Notes under the pieces: model-generated | Told to the model about the DNA's origin: nothing | Databases searched by the model: none | What the model saw: the letters and a program-made list of their open reading frames with translations, nothing else | Made by a program: the position numbers and the translations under genes | In this document: positions 51,301 through 63,500 of the stretch, in pieces | Layout: each line of letters opens with the position of its first letter | Numbering within the stretch: position 1 is the first letter of the stretch | NCBI GenBank assembly: GCA_017516885.1 | Contig: JAFXAR010000026.1 | Coordinates: 1-64,000, forward strand | DNA from: Bacteroidaceae bacterium | GTDB lineage: Bacteria; Bacteroidota; Bacteroidia; Bacteroidales; Bacteroidaceae | Length of the DNA: 64,000 bases | Direction of reading: 5' to 3'

Positions 51301-54016
51301 GAGCGTGCACATCCACAACTTTATGGCATTACAGGACAGCGTGCTTCTTGGCGAGAACACGCGTATGGCAACAGGAGAAAATATAAAAAGAACAAACGCG
51401 AATGAGTCTACTGTAAAAGTGCTGGGTGATGTGGGTATCCTGCCTACTGATGCCTGGAGAATAGCATTTGAGGTTAAGAGCGACGGTACAGACCTCAATG
51501 AGTATGGCTCTTGTTACCTTGCAGCAACAGAAGAGAACAATGTGCTTGGCGATAACTTTACTGACGGTTTTCAGATATATTTCCGTGCAGACAACACATT
51601 GGCTGTCCGTGTAGGCTATACTAATGGATACGACGACCATAGATTTGATCACTTAGACGGTGCCTGCTCAAGCATGAAGATTGTAATTACATACGGTGGC
51701 GGTAACATAAAGATTGAAGTCACCAATGATGCCGGTGTAACTCAGGAATACGAAAAGGCATGCACGTTCAGTAAAGGTATTACCAACCTCTATGCGGCGC
51801 TGCCAATGACCGGTGTTGAAATTTCAAGCATAACGGTTGACAAAGTAGATGCGATGACATGGGCTGAGCATAGCAGCGAAAAGAGAAACTGGTACATTCT
51901 TCCTTCGTCTAACGTCGACTATCCCGGTCTTGCAATTGTGATGGACGGGGCCGATGACAACAACCTTGGCTGGACAAACTACCGCAGCGAGGACAATACG
52001 GTGTTCATTGATGCCGGAAATGCCAATTATTCATCATGGCAGTTCGAGAAAGTGACCGATTTCGATGACCACCTTGAAGAGCTCCTTGATATGTACAACA
52101 TGGAGAATGTTGTTATATATAATAAGGAACTGGTTGAACTGTATAATATTATTGAGAAAAACAAGGATATAATCACTGCAGATTTCGAAGGCGATGGCGA
52201 GGAGGCTGCATTCAACGAAATATATGATGCGTTCAAGAACTACACCGGCCCTGCCCCCGAGGAACTCAAGGCCCCCAAGCCCGGCAAGTTCTACACAGTA
52301 CACCACGTTCCGGCCTTAATGCCTAACGACTTTATGGTAAGCGACCGCAACGTTGTGAAAGTGGGTGAGGACACTAACACTGCCGACGGTTACATCAGCC
52401 GCGGTGTCTGGTACTTCAATGGCACAGAGGAGGGCGATGGTTTCTATGCGCTTGACGGCAGCCTCAAGCTCATGAGCCTGCACACGCTGAGCTACCCGTA
52501 TGCCGATGGCTTCACAGCCGAATCAATGACGCTAAGCGACAAGGCAGACGCAGCGGCAGTTGCAATTGAAAAGGTTGGTGCAGCCAATGTACGCTTGAAG
52601 GTGAATGGTAATTATCTTTCAACCAATGGCGATTACATTGCGGCAAATGCCGATGCACTTGATACTCCAAATTATATTGGAACAACATTCAGCCACGAGA
52701 GTGGTGCAAATGCCAAGGCAAGCAGCATAAGGTATGACAATGTCGCTGTCTCTACAGCATTAGCTGCCACTTCAAATGGCAGTGACATTACTGAATTCAA
52801 AACCGGCGGCTCAATTGCAAGTTCAGTTCTCTGTCCTAAAGTAAATGGAAATACAGATCCTACATTTATCTTTACATTAACATATACCGGCCTGCCCGCC
52901 GGTGCAACATACGACAATGTTGCGCTTGATGTTCACGCGTTTAACGAGGGCGGCAAGTATCATTCTGAAACTAGTGCAGGAACAGACGGCAAGAATCGCC
53001 AGTGGACTGTTGCTGTGCAGCAGAAGGATGGTGAAAATTATGTTGACTGTGGCAGCCTGGCCAATTTTGAAGTTGTGCAAGGCATCTACAAACACAAGGT
53101 CTGGGACGTTAAATTGACAGAAAACGCTGTTGTTGCCGATGCTGGCGGTAATTTGACAATCCGCCTTGTAGTAACCAAGGGCGCTGACAATGTAGGCTGC
53201 TTCTTCGGTTTGTCAAGCGTGGCGCTTTCAACTGCCGGCGAAGCCCACGACCAGTGGTACATAGAGGAGGTTGCCGACCCTGAACGTATTTACCACAGCG
53301 TTACAACTGCAAGTGCCGGACACGCAACCCTTATGCTCGGCTTCCCGGCATTGATACCTGCCGACGCTGAGGCATTCCACGCTGTAGACCATGGCCCAAT
53401 AGCCAATGTGCAGTACGTTTCAATGGTTTCATACGGCGACCCCAATGACGAAGTACGCATACTGCCGGCCGAAACGCCTGTAGTTGTGCGAAACTATCCG
53501 GCTTCGGATGAAACAAAAACCGTGAAGTTCTATTATAGGAAATCGGATGCGGAGCGCATACCCGACAATTATTTCCGCGGTTCGCTCTACTACAAGGTGG
53601 TGAATGCACGAGCTCATGACAACACCGACCCAATCACAAGCGGCCTTGACGGACAGGATGTAAACATATACATGCTGCAGGCAAACAAGGGTACATCGAA
53701 AATGTACTGGATTTGGGAGGAGTTTGACAAGGACGGCAATCTTGTTGATGGAGGCAACAACGACAAAGGAGGCTATGTAATATCTCACGCCAACAGGGCT
53801 TACATGATTCTGCCGGCAGCAAGTACCAGCAAATCATCGTACGCATTCTATTTCTCAGGCGGCGGAACAACCGATATTGAGGATGTATTTGAGAACGAAG
53901 ACACCGGTGGCGCTGAACTTGTGGAGACTATTTACGACCTGCAGGGACGCCGCCTGAACGAGATAACAACCCCCGGTATTTATATTGTCAACGGCAAGAA
54001 GGTACTGGTTAAGTAA
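48341..54016 (+). CDS. Giant secreted multidomain protein with sorting tail
   Basis: 1891 aa with signal peptide (LLLCLLLLVLGTTAALA). No catalytic domain is recognisable. Visible parts: a discoidin-like (F5/8 C) segment (about 240-360; SLEFLVDGEYSTSV, HYLQFALSNSVESMYIYLK), a LamG-like segment (about 1035-1170; WRIAFEVKSDGTDLNEYGS, GFQIYFRADNTLAVRVGY), and further beta-rich modules with phrases such as KFYTVHHVPALMP that recur in its neighbour. The last 30 residues (TIYDLQGRRLNEITTPGIYI, then VNGKKVLVK) are the same sorting-type tail as on the 659-aa and 3142-aa proteins. LamG-like and discoidin modules point to glycan or surface binding. A 55-aa gene follows 20 bp downstream. Confidence 0.85.
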   Translation: MKTKNLLLCLLLLVLGTTAALADKYYSPANFRVENTRYKNLADMVGQKVMIYNAGIKSGEDYTGFLYANGQGIAFDKCKERDRYVHNECYLFTVEGFDTNSDGNYDYYALKSLSTGTYIDFNGKLSVDAAPLYFGKYSECNSKFADMVEEYGYGTTLVDKITEGTAVFAVSDNNGKYWCGGKTTFESAASEAAPFAFYKVYEVTSGGYLQDLHIYSRCDVFSAQKIYGLAQSAAAISAYPAADGSLEFLVDGEYSTSVTTASGAAGVSHYLQFALSNSVESMYIYLKRNANASNAPETILVQNASGTTLATLDVKLDENEEYYSAKLEFGAPVSEIRICASKADTPISFSEVSVLPARDEVEAAFEYFKNPIPIKSTDAQYTEVVAGNNENNSDVKLLSGVPLAGNKYRIYADAYAGGAYVNRDIRTNDGYGLVANESYLSATAENLDYFYWYCEQVPGGLAFKNVRTGKYLTLYGTQDNVYTWTISTVLTHRHGVPLKNGDDEYLTVHNDGTTFETGVKSVFDQTATNTLIKGGDTADNATDDVTVAAGVCSDYVFLPIDRTAGEKKVTFTANELINRNSEFRWNGQKFTLPFSRIFADDDADPVLTLNCPETHTFDGFYIGGIASAAYSNTDNVYTFDVSDAGVADNSVVEIRFNFTTVEDFSTNGKFYYICNLQKQAAAQQARPQRTSINVGTGQTSQTATYSYYAAFDSKSTNMTLVGNSGLDAASLFYFTSVKRSDDNDYDQAYINNVLTTAKCKSAKEWTDGGALYYLQPNAVYDSDNDETYQGYSISRTKLNANNNPRDAWVASMGDDADVVTDDWAESASAAWAFVEVTEDDALKMINEYIVDFKEYSISIIENYSGELVNDDKVTAYVNAINAISSESATSGDAMDELRELYSLSTKARYDILKLPDITAEDVAKVSPKWYYIRNVESEKFYAKYAGGKNYMSLIDGSADGSKKLANLFYIANADGMAVNANSVNESLSVHIHNFMALQDSVLLGENTRMATGENIKRTNANESTVKVLGDVGILPTDAWRIAFEVKSDGTDLNEYGSCYLAATEENNVLGDNFTDGFQIYFRADNTLAVRVGYTNGYDDHRFDHLDGACSSMKIVITYGGGNIKIEVTNDAGVTQEYEKACTFSKGITNLYAALPMTGVEISSITVDKVDAMTWAEHSSEKRNWYILPSSNVDYPGLAIVMDGADDNNLGWTNYRSEDNTVFIDAGNANYSSWQFEKVTDFDDHLEELLDMYNMENVVIYNKELVELYNIIEKNKDIITADFEGDGEEAAFNEIYDAFKNYTGPAPEELKAPKPGKFYTVHHVPALMPNDFMVSDRNVVKVGEDTNTADGYISRGVWYFNGTEEGDGFYALDGSLKLMSLHTLSYPYADGFTAESMTLSDKADAAAVAIEKVGAANVRLKVNGNYLSTNGDYIAANADALDTPNYIGTTFSHESGANAKASSIRYDNVAVSTALAATSNGSDITEFKTGGSIASSVLCPKVNGNTDPTFIFTLTYTGLPAGATYDNVALDVHAFNEGGKYHSETSAGTDGKNRQWTVAVQQKDGENYVDCGSLANFEVVQGIYKHKVWDVKLTENAVVADAGGNLTIRLVVTKGADNVGCFFGLSSVALSTAGEAHDQWYIEEVADPERIYHSVTTASAGHATLMLGFPALIPADAEAFHAVDHGPIANVQYVSMVSYGDPNDEVRILPAETPVVVRNYPASDETKTVKFYYRKSDAERIPDNYFRGSLYYKVVNARAHDNTDPITSGLDGQDVNIYMLQANKGTSKMYWIWEEFDKDGNLVDGGNNDKGGYVISHANRAYMILPAASTSKSSYAFYFSGGGTTDIEDVFENEDTGGAELVETIYDLQGRRLNEITTPGIYIVNGKKVLVK

Positions 54017-54036
54017 AAACTGTAATATCAGCAGAA

Positions 54037-54204
54037 ATGAAAAAGAAATATAATGCACCCAAGGCGGAATTTGTGGAATTGAAGGTGGATGCAATCCTGA
54101 CAACAGCCTCACTTTATACGGAAGAAGAAGAAAAAGGAAACTCTAACTATTCCACTTCGGGCGAGGTACGCAACGACTGGGATAACATCTGGAGTGGAAT
54201 GTAA
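54037..54204 (+). CDS. Small 55-aa protein after the giant secreted protein
   Basis: ATG at 54037 and TAA at 54202-54204 give 55 residues starting MKKKYNAPKAEFVELKVDA and ending DWDNIWSGM, with an acidic middle (YTEEEEKGNSNYS). No signal peptide or membrane segment. The N-terminal pattern (MKK-x-Y-x-x-P-x-x-E-x-x-x-L) is one I associate with small Bacteroidales proteins often found next to secreted proteins, from general knowledge and not checked. It lies 20 bp after the 1891-aa gene on the same strand, so it is probably cotranscribed. Function unknown. Confidence 0.6.
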   Translation: MKKKYNAPKAEFVELKVDAILTTASLYTEEEEKGNSNYSTSGEVRNDWDNIWSGM

Positions 54205-54301
54205 AAACAGGCAGCATGTTCTCAGGAGCAGATGCAGGGCTTGCCCTAAGCGCTGCTCCTGATGACAGAGCGCACTTAAAAATACATTGAGAATAATAAA
54301 C

Positions 54302-54497
54302 AGCTTCTTGAAGCTATTTAAATTTATATCGCCAAATTTTTTATAGAGCAAAAATAGTATGTTTATTTATTTTTTAAGGGCGCATAGCGGGCTATGCAAC
54401 CGCAAAAAAGAAAGAAACAGGCATTTTTGAATATAAAAAATGGCGAAACAAACGGCTTCAACAATAAAATTATTTTTAGAAATTTAAACAGCTTCTA
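54302..54497. repeat. MITE-like element, copy C (inverted)
   Basis: Opposite orientation to copies A and B. Ends AACAGCTTCTTGAAGC (54299 region) and AGAAATTTAAACAGCTTCT (to 54497). Interior contains the reverse complement of the shared core, including GCATAGCGGGCTATGC and AAAATGGCG. Its last base lies 8 bp before the start codon of the GH89 gene, so it forms that gene's entire proximal leader. Confidence 0.8.
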
Positions 54498-54505
54498 TAT
54501 ATAAT

Positions 54506-57500
54506 ATGAAAAAGAATTTCTTATTAACATTAGTGCTGTTGCTGCTTGCGATTTTCACCGCGCAGCCAACAGCAGCGCAGGCACCTGTGGCATCGCCTGA
54601 ACAGGCAATCACAGCCCTCTTGAACCGTATCGGCGGCTCCGGCGCAGCCGACAAGTTTGAGATTGTCATCAATGCCAGCCTCGCCGAGAACGGCAAGGAT
54701 GTGTTCGTGATTACCGCGCAGAACGGCAAACCCTGCATCAAGGGTAACAACCAGCTCTCTGTTGCAACCGGTATCAACTGGTATCTGAATCACGTTGCAC
54801 ACATTAACCTCACATGGAACAACCTCACAACCGACCTTGTGAACGTGGAACTTCCTGTTCCTACCGGTGAGGACAAGCACGTTTGTAACACAACCTACCG
54901 TTACGACTTCAACACCTGTACATTCTCCTACTCTATGGCTTTCTGGACATGGGAGCGCTGGCAGAAGGAGATTGACTGGATGGCTTTGCACGGTATCAAC
55001 GCTCCGTTGAACCTTGTGGGCTTGGATGTTGTAACACGCAACTTCCTCAAGGAACTTGGCATGAGCGACAGTGACATTGCCGCATACATTGCCGGCCCGG
55101 GCTTCATCGCATGGTTTGCAATGAACAACCTCGAGGGTTGGGGCGGTACTATCAACTCGCCATCAACAGGCGTTGACATGAGCGGTAACCCCGAATGGTG
55201 GTACACACGCCAGGAGCAGCTCTGCAAGAACATGCTCCAGCGCATGCGTGAACTTGGCATGCAGCCTGTAATCCCGGGCTTCAGCGGCCAGATACCCAAC
55301 AGCCTTTCAAACTACACAATCACAGGCTTTAGCAGCGGTGATGTAATCAATGGCGGAACCTGGGCAGGCGGTTATACTCGCCCCGATATTCTCCACCCCA
55401 ATAGCAGCAGCTACGCAACCCTTGCACCCATCTACTACAAGCACCTTGAGGCTATAATGGGTGTATCGGAGTTCTATAGCATGGACCCCTTCCATGAGGG
55501 TGGTCTCCCCAGTGCTGTAACAAACGAAACTTGTTACCCACCGATTATGGCGGCACTCGACACCTACCACAATGCTGTTGAGGATGCAACAAAAACATCA
55601 TATAAAGTTAGTACAGAGGATAATCAGGCGAAATGGATTATCCAGTACTGGCAGAATATTCCCCAGAGCGGTGCGTTCAGCTCAATGAGCAGCTATGGCG
55701 ACCGTTTTATCGGGCTCGACCTCTTCTCGGATAACATCTATGCCGGCAATGCAGCAAAATGGCGCGGCACCGGAAATGATTGCTACTATCAGGGCCGCCC
55801 CTACATCTACTGTATGCTCCACAACTTTGGTGGCCGCAGCGGCTTGCACGGCCGTTTGGAAACAACAATGGACGGTTACTTCGAGGCACTTGCAAAAAAC
55901 AACAACTGCCAGGGTATTGGTGCTACCCCCGAGGGTACAGAGACAAACCCAATCCTCTACGACATGTTGTTCGAACTTCCTTGGATGGATGTGAACAGCC
56001 GCCCCACAGCCGATGAGTGGCTTGAGGAATATACCTACTCACGCTACGGAGTAAGCGCAGAAACAGTTCCAAATGCCCTTGCTGCATTGCAGAACCTCAA
56101 GAAATCGGTTTGGAATTGCGAGGTGAACCAGCAGGGAACATCGGAGGCTGTTATCCTTGCGCGTCCGGCTTGGACTGTTAATAACGTATCTTCTTGGAGT
56201 ACATCGGCTATCTACTGGGATACTCAGGATGTGCTACTTGCTGCCGACCAGCTCTATTCTGTCAAAGACCTTGTAACTGCAAACGGCGGACAGGATGGTA
56301 TTGCAAACTATAACTATGACTTTATTGACGTTATCCGTCAGGCTATGGTGGACTATGCGGCACAGTTGCTGCCTCTTATCAAGGCTGCATACGATGGTAA
56401 AAATACCGACGAATACACACGCCTTTATCAACTATATTTGCAGTTGATGCTCGACCTCGACACAATGCTCTCATACGACGAGAACTTCAAGCTCGAGCGC
56501 TGGACAAGCCTTGCGCGCAATATTGCCGATGAGGTGACCGGTACAACAGAGAACGACCGCAACTGGCTTGAGTGGAATGCCCGCACACAGGTAACAGTGT
56601 GGTCAAAGGGCAACACCGACCTTCACGACTATTCTAACCGTTGCTGGGCAGGCCTCATCAAGGACTTCCACTACAAGCGTTGGGAGAAGTTCTTTACAAC
56701 AAATGGTGGTTCATTCGACGGCGGCTGGTTCAGCGGCTTTGAGTATCCCTGGACTGTTGATTTCAACGACACATATAACCTCGCGGGCGACTACTCAGAG
56801 GTGGTTATCCCAACAGATATGACTGCAACAGCGAAGGCTGCAGAAACATTCGGAAAATACTTTGGCCGCGTAAAGGGCGCAACAAAGAACTACATCTTCC
56901 CAATGGGTGTTGCTACCAACGCAACAAAGAGCGATGCTATTCCAGAGGTTTATCGCGGGCAGACAGTTAAACTGCCTCTCATCATTGGCAAGGAGGTAAC
57001 TGTTTCATCGGTTCAGATAGACCTTAACGGCGACGGCGCAATAAGCAACACTGAGGCACTCACCGCAGACGGAATGAACGTAACAATCCCCGCCGATGCA
57101 GCTATTGGCAAGACAAAGGCAATCGTTGAGTTCAGCGACGGCACGGTTATCACATTCAACCTTGCAATTATTGTAGATATTACAGCCGACCGCACCGTTA
57201 CCGCAGCAACAGCCGATGCCAATATGGGTACTGTGGCCATTGAGGGCACAAACGAGCTCACAATAACCAATATGGCGGCTGTAAAAATCACTGCGACAGC
57301 CAACACCGGTTACAACTTCAAGAACTGGACCGATGCCGGGGGTAACGTAGTCAGCAACGACAACCCCTATATCTATTATGGCGAGACCGATGCCAGCTTC
57401 ACTGCCAACTTCATTCAGGACAAGTGGGGAGTAGTAGAGTGCAACGGTACATTCAGTGGCGACATTGCTTCTTATAAGCAGTTTATCCACAACCTCACAT

Positions 57501-60500
57501 TTGCATACTACAACCGCGAGGCCGAGACAATCTTAGAGGCCACAACCGCCCCCACTCAAATCTTCAACACTGTGCCGCAGATTATAGATGTACCACAGGG
57601 TGCAAGTTTTGATGTTTACTACGACGATGGCGATGGCACGGGTTTGCAATATTGCTACTTCCGTGCATATATCGACCTCAATGCCGACGGCGACTTTGAC
57701 GACGAGGGCGAACTCTTGAAAGAAGTAGGTACCAATGGTGCCACAAACACCGCAGTGTGCTCCAATACAATGAACGTGATCCTTCCCTACGATGCACCTT
57801 TGGGTATCACCCATATGCGCTTGCGCTTTGACGGTGCTTGGGACAACAGCAGCAACCCATCGGGCCGTGGAGCAAAGGATGCTTCAATACGCCCTGTATA
57901 TGAAATAATTATCAACGTAACCGACAAGAGCGACAAGGCAGCCCACATTACTGTAAAGACAAACAGCGACGATTGGGGTACAGCCGAGGTTTGGACCGAT
58001 GAGACACCCGACGGCTCTACCGGCACTGAGTGGGATGTAAGTTCAAACATTCCTCTCTACTTGCGTGCAACAAAATCAACTGAAGACACCGACTTCCTTG
58101 GCTGGTACGACCACTATGGCCGCTTGCTCACTACCGAGCCTGTATATACAATGTACGCACGCGAGGATGCTACCTACACTGCCAAGTTCCGCAAGTTGCT
58201 TGATATTGACGGCTGGCAGTTTGAGTACCGCACCGAGCCGGGTACAGTTGCAAAAACCAACAAACTTGCCAACGGCGTGAAGCCCGAGAACGGCAAGACA
58301 TATTACATATACGCACCTACACGCCCCACAAACGATGGCGATTATGTTAATCGTTACCTCTACAACAACAACGGTACACTCTCGTTGAACACCACAGCGA
58401 GCGGCGATAATTATTTGTGGACTTGCAGTGTAGATGGCGAAAACTACACATTCCAGAATGTAGGCGACCCCGCAAAATACCTTGCTCACAAGGCTACAGC
58501 AGCATCACCTTACAATTTCAAATTGGGAACAGGTGCAACACAATACGAGGGTATAACAATCTATTCGGTTGCTGACGGAAAATTCCTTGTTACAAAAGAC
58601 AATGGAACCGGTTTCGATCAATCAACCAGAGCACACAACCAATCAACCGAGGATTTTACCACCGATTATGTGTTCACAGAGGTTTCTTACCCCGACAACG
58701 TAATCCTCACCAATGTTCGCAAGAGCGGTGACCACGACCTTGTAATCCCTGAGACCGTGGAAATACTTGGCGAGCAGTGTAAAATTGTTGGCTTTGACAA
58801 TGGCTTGTTTGCAGATAACAAGGATTTGTGGACAATATCTCTGCCCGCTACCATTGAGACAATGAGCAACAACAGAGTGTTCAAGGCTGCTATTTCCGGT
58901 AAGGGTGCCAATGCTTCTGCCGACGCTTCAAATTATATTACCACCGACCTTGGCACAACATTGGCTGCCGGCGAGGATTGGTCAATCTCTTTGACAATTG
59001 AGGACAATGGCAACAACTTCAACGAGTGGGGCTCGGCACTTATTGCAACTGGCAATAAGCCTATGGAAGATACCTACACTAAAGGTTTTCAGTTGTATAT
59101 GAAGGCTGATGGAACACTTATTGTTAAACTTGATTATCAAGGAGATGGTAATGCGTTAACAAGCATCAGCAAAGGCACAAAGTACAGAATTGATGTTGTT
59201 TATACACACAGCAATACACAGCTTGTTGTTACAGCAACATCGCTTGAAACACCGGCCGCCATTGCCGCTTCACGCTCGGCTGCTGCCCGCACCACAAACT
59301 CTCTGACACTTACACAGGATATGTCGGGCTTCAGCACAGTATCGCACGCAATTCCCGAGGGCGTGAACATCACTAACCTCCAGGTAAACAAGGGCGCAGT
59401 GCCCGACCCATTCGAGGGCTGTACAAACCTTGTAAAGATGACTGTAGATGATGAGAATGAGAATTACTATGTTGATAGCAACACCCGCACTCTCTACACC
59501 ACAGGCAACACCGACCTTCACGCTATTGCAGACGAGGTGCAGGATAAAGAGGATGAAATCCGTGCTCTTGGCGGGCTTATCGACCTTACAGAGGCTCTTA
59601 TCGAGGAGGTTGCCCTTAGCGTTAACCCCACAGGCAAGGCAACAGAGATTGCACTTACTACTACACAGGGTGAAAATGGTTACATATGGTGCAACGCACC
59701 CCAATCGGGTGATGAGGGAAATGTCGGTAACCTTTTTGATGGTAATGGTGGTACATTCTTCCACTCAAACTGGGGTAGCACTACACCCCCGGATGATGGG
59801 CTCGACCACCATCTAACCATAGAATTGGGCGAGGGAAAAGCTATTTCAGACTTTAGTTTCCATTATCAGGCACGCAGCGGCGATGGTCTTGGCGATTATC
59901 CTACAACTATAAAGGTTCAGGGTAGCAATAATGGAACTGACTACACCGATATAGCAATAGTTGAACCTCGTAATTCAAATGACGGAACAATTCAAAACGG
60001 TGCAGAGTGGACATCAGGTGTTATTGGCGATGGCAATAAATACACCTATCTGCGCTTTATGGTTACAGCAACTACAACCGATAAGAAAAAGGACGGTCAT
60101 ATATACTTCCACATGGCAGAGTTTGACCTCTACGACCTTACTGCTACAGCCGAGGTTGCTCCAAAGTACAAGAACCTTGCCGGTGTAACCAACGAGGAGA
60201 CTGCTGAAGTATATGACCGCTTGGCAGAGGCACTGTATGTGTATAACAACGGTGGTACTGCTGATGAGTTGCAGGCTGCATACGATGCATTAGGGCCTTT
60301 GTACACAGCACTCAATGCAAAGAAGGATAAGGTCTTTGAGGGTGTTTACAACATCAACTTTAACGGTGTGCCTGTGTTTGTGGCTTACCTTCAGGGAGTA
60401 AACGATCTTGCCGGCGCCAATAATGGAGCTTATAGATTGTTCGACGGTGCTCTTGCCCACGACGGAGCACCTGATGGCAATACTGATGAAGGCCATAAAG

Positions 60501-63500
60501 CTCTTCATCAGAGTGCTATTGATGCCAAGGTTGCTGCCGATGAGTTGTTCATGATTGTTCCCAATAGCGAATTCTCCGGTTACACACTTTCTGCACAAGG
60601 ACTCTATTTGGAAAATACATACAATGGCTGGTGGGGAGCATCTGCTTTTAATACCGATAAAGAACAAGCCGGTGTATATCTTTTTGAAGAGACCGAAACC
60701 GATATCTACAGACTAAAGTGTAATGAACGTAATTCGTTGCAATATATAAATGACTGGGGATATGTCTTCGGAAATAATGACCTTAATGAAACGTATTCTA
60801 CCTTCACTTTCACCAAGGTTACCGAGTACACCCTTACCGTTCCCGAGAGTGGCTTTACAACACTCTGCTTGCCTTTCAATGTTGTTCTGCCGGCAGGCGT
60901 TACTGCATACGACCTCGCTGAGGCTAACATTACAACAACAAAGAGATACAGCACCTACGAACTCGTTACCGTTGCAAGCGAGGGCGAAACTCTTGCAAAG
61001 AACACTCCTGTTATCATTAAGGCTGCAGCCGATGACTACACGCTCACAATAACAATGAACGATGAGGGTGCCAAGGGCTCAACTGAGGGTACTCTGTTGC
61101 GTAGCGGTCTTGTAAAGACAACTATCGCTGCCGGCAACAGATATATATTCGATGGCGAGAACTTCAACCGCGTTAATGCCGAAACAGCAATTGCTGCCAA
61201 TGAATGCTGGTTGGAAACAAGTGAGAATCTCGGTGGCAAAATCTACGGAACAGCCCCCGATTATGTGCTCACTACCGACGAGGATAACCCTGTACTCTAC
61301 AAAATATTCATAAAGCGTACAGCCGATGTAACTGTTCTGCAGTACGACGAGGCAAGCAAGAAGATAGCCGTTGCAAACAAGGCGGATAATAAGAGTTATC
61401 AGGCTTGGTACTTTATGCAAGGCGAGAATGGCATCCTTATTAAGCCTTTCAATGCCGATGGCAAGATGCTTGGCGCAAATGATACCGGTAATGGCGCCGG
61501 TAGGGTGTCTGCGGCCGAAGAGGGCAAGATGACTTATAATGAATGGACGCTTGTGAAACGTGGCAATGACGGCTATTATAACATTACAACAAATGGCGCT
61601 TATTTCAGCAACTATGGTGGAACAACCAACAAAATGGGATTCTGGGACGGTGATGCTAACGAATCTAAGACCCAGACAGACGGCGGTTCACTCTTCAAGT
61701 TTGTTGACGCTGAGTTTGAGAATGACAATGCACGTTACTACCAGTTGAAAGATGTTGCAGAATATCTTAACGATGGTTCTAATTTCCATATCGGTACAAG
61801 TGTGGGCCTTTACGATATTACAGACTACACTGTGAAATACAATGAAGCTAAGACACTTGTAGATGCAGGCAGCGGAAGCGATGCCAATGAATGCCACGAT
61901 GCATACACCGCTTTGCGCAATGTGCCTGTAAATGTGGCCGACCCTGCCAAGATTTATTACATCAAATCGGCCGCTACAAACGATAATTGCGCATATTGCA
62001 CAGGCAAGTATGTACACACTAACAGTGAGCCTCAAACAAGAGGTACTATTACAGCCAACCATGAGACTTTGGTATTTGATGCCGCAGCTGATATATCGAT
62101 GAAGTCTCTTGCTGCCTTCCAGCTTGTGGCTGTGGAGGGCGGATATAAGATAAAGAATCTGCACACAGACCTTTATGTGAAATCATTTAAAGCAGATGCC
62201 GGTACTACACACATGGGCGCTGAAGCCGATGCTGCCGTAGTAAAGGTTGCTGCTTATGCCGATGGCCAGGTTACACTGCAGATAGGCAATAACAGTCCAA
62301 TGCATGCACAGGAAAATTGTGGGGTAATAGTTGAGTATGGCGCTGATGCCGGCAATGCATCGTTGTGGACAATTGATGAGGCTGAAATCAGCGACCTCAA
62401 TCACACTGTTACTATTCCTTCTGCGGGTTACACAACATTGTACTTGCCGTTCAATGTGACACTGCCCGAGGGAGTAGAGGCATATACTGTCTATCCTTCA
62501 GGAATTATTGGAAAAGGCAATGGCGAATATGGTTATGTAATGACACGGGTTGCTGAAGCCGGTGACAAGCTGGCAAAGGGTACTGCCGTTATAATAAAGG
62601 GTACTCCTGATGCAGAATATACATTTGAGGCAACTCTTGACGATACCGATGCTATAACAGTTCCATCATCGGCTCTGCGCGGTACATATATTGAGAAGGC
62701 TGTGAATTCCAACGAAACAGCAAAGGCCTATCTGCTGGGTGCTGAAAATGGCGAGGCTGTATTTAACCGTATCAATGCCGATACTAACATTCCTGCAGTC
62801 AGCTGCTGGCTTGAGGCCGGTGCCGATGATGAGCAGATTGACAAGTATATTCCAGCTGAAATTACAGACGGTAACGTTTATCGCATTAAGGGCCTGTTGT
62901 CAAACGGCAAAGTCCGTACTCTCTACAATAATGGTGCGAATAGCAATATCAAGTGGACTGAGGAGGAGAAAACAGATGCCTCTACACTCTTTATTGTCAA
63001 GGAGGATGAGGAAGAGAGCGGCAAGTACTATCTCATAAGTGCGCTTGCTAACGGAGTTTGGAACAATGAGCGCAAAATTGCCGAAGAGGGTGTTGCATTG
63101 ACTTTTGCAGCTGGTTCTGTGGCTCATGCACGCATGATTGTCGGTAATAACAATCGCCGTTTCGCTGTTCCAGAAACTTCGGGCGAGGTTAACTTCTACA
63201 GCAATTGTACAGCGCCGGCAAATGAATTTGTCACTGAAAGTAACTCTACTGACTTCCTCTTTGAATCTGTTGATGCAAGTGATGCTAAGTACGGCTTGAA
63301 AATGAAGAAGAGCTATGAGTGGTCTACACTCTATCTGCCATACTCTGTTAAAGTGCCTTCGGGTGTTAAGGCATACATTGCAACAGGCGTTCCTGTTGAT
63401 GACGGTAGTGGCCAGAAGGTTCTTATCCTTACAGAGGCCGTGGATATTGTGCCGGCTTATACTGCGGTTATTATTAAGAGAGAAAGCAGTGTTGCTGCTG

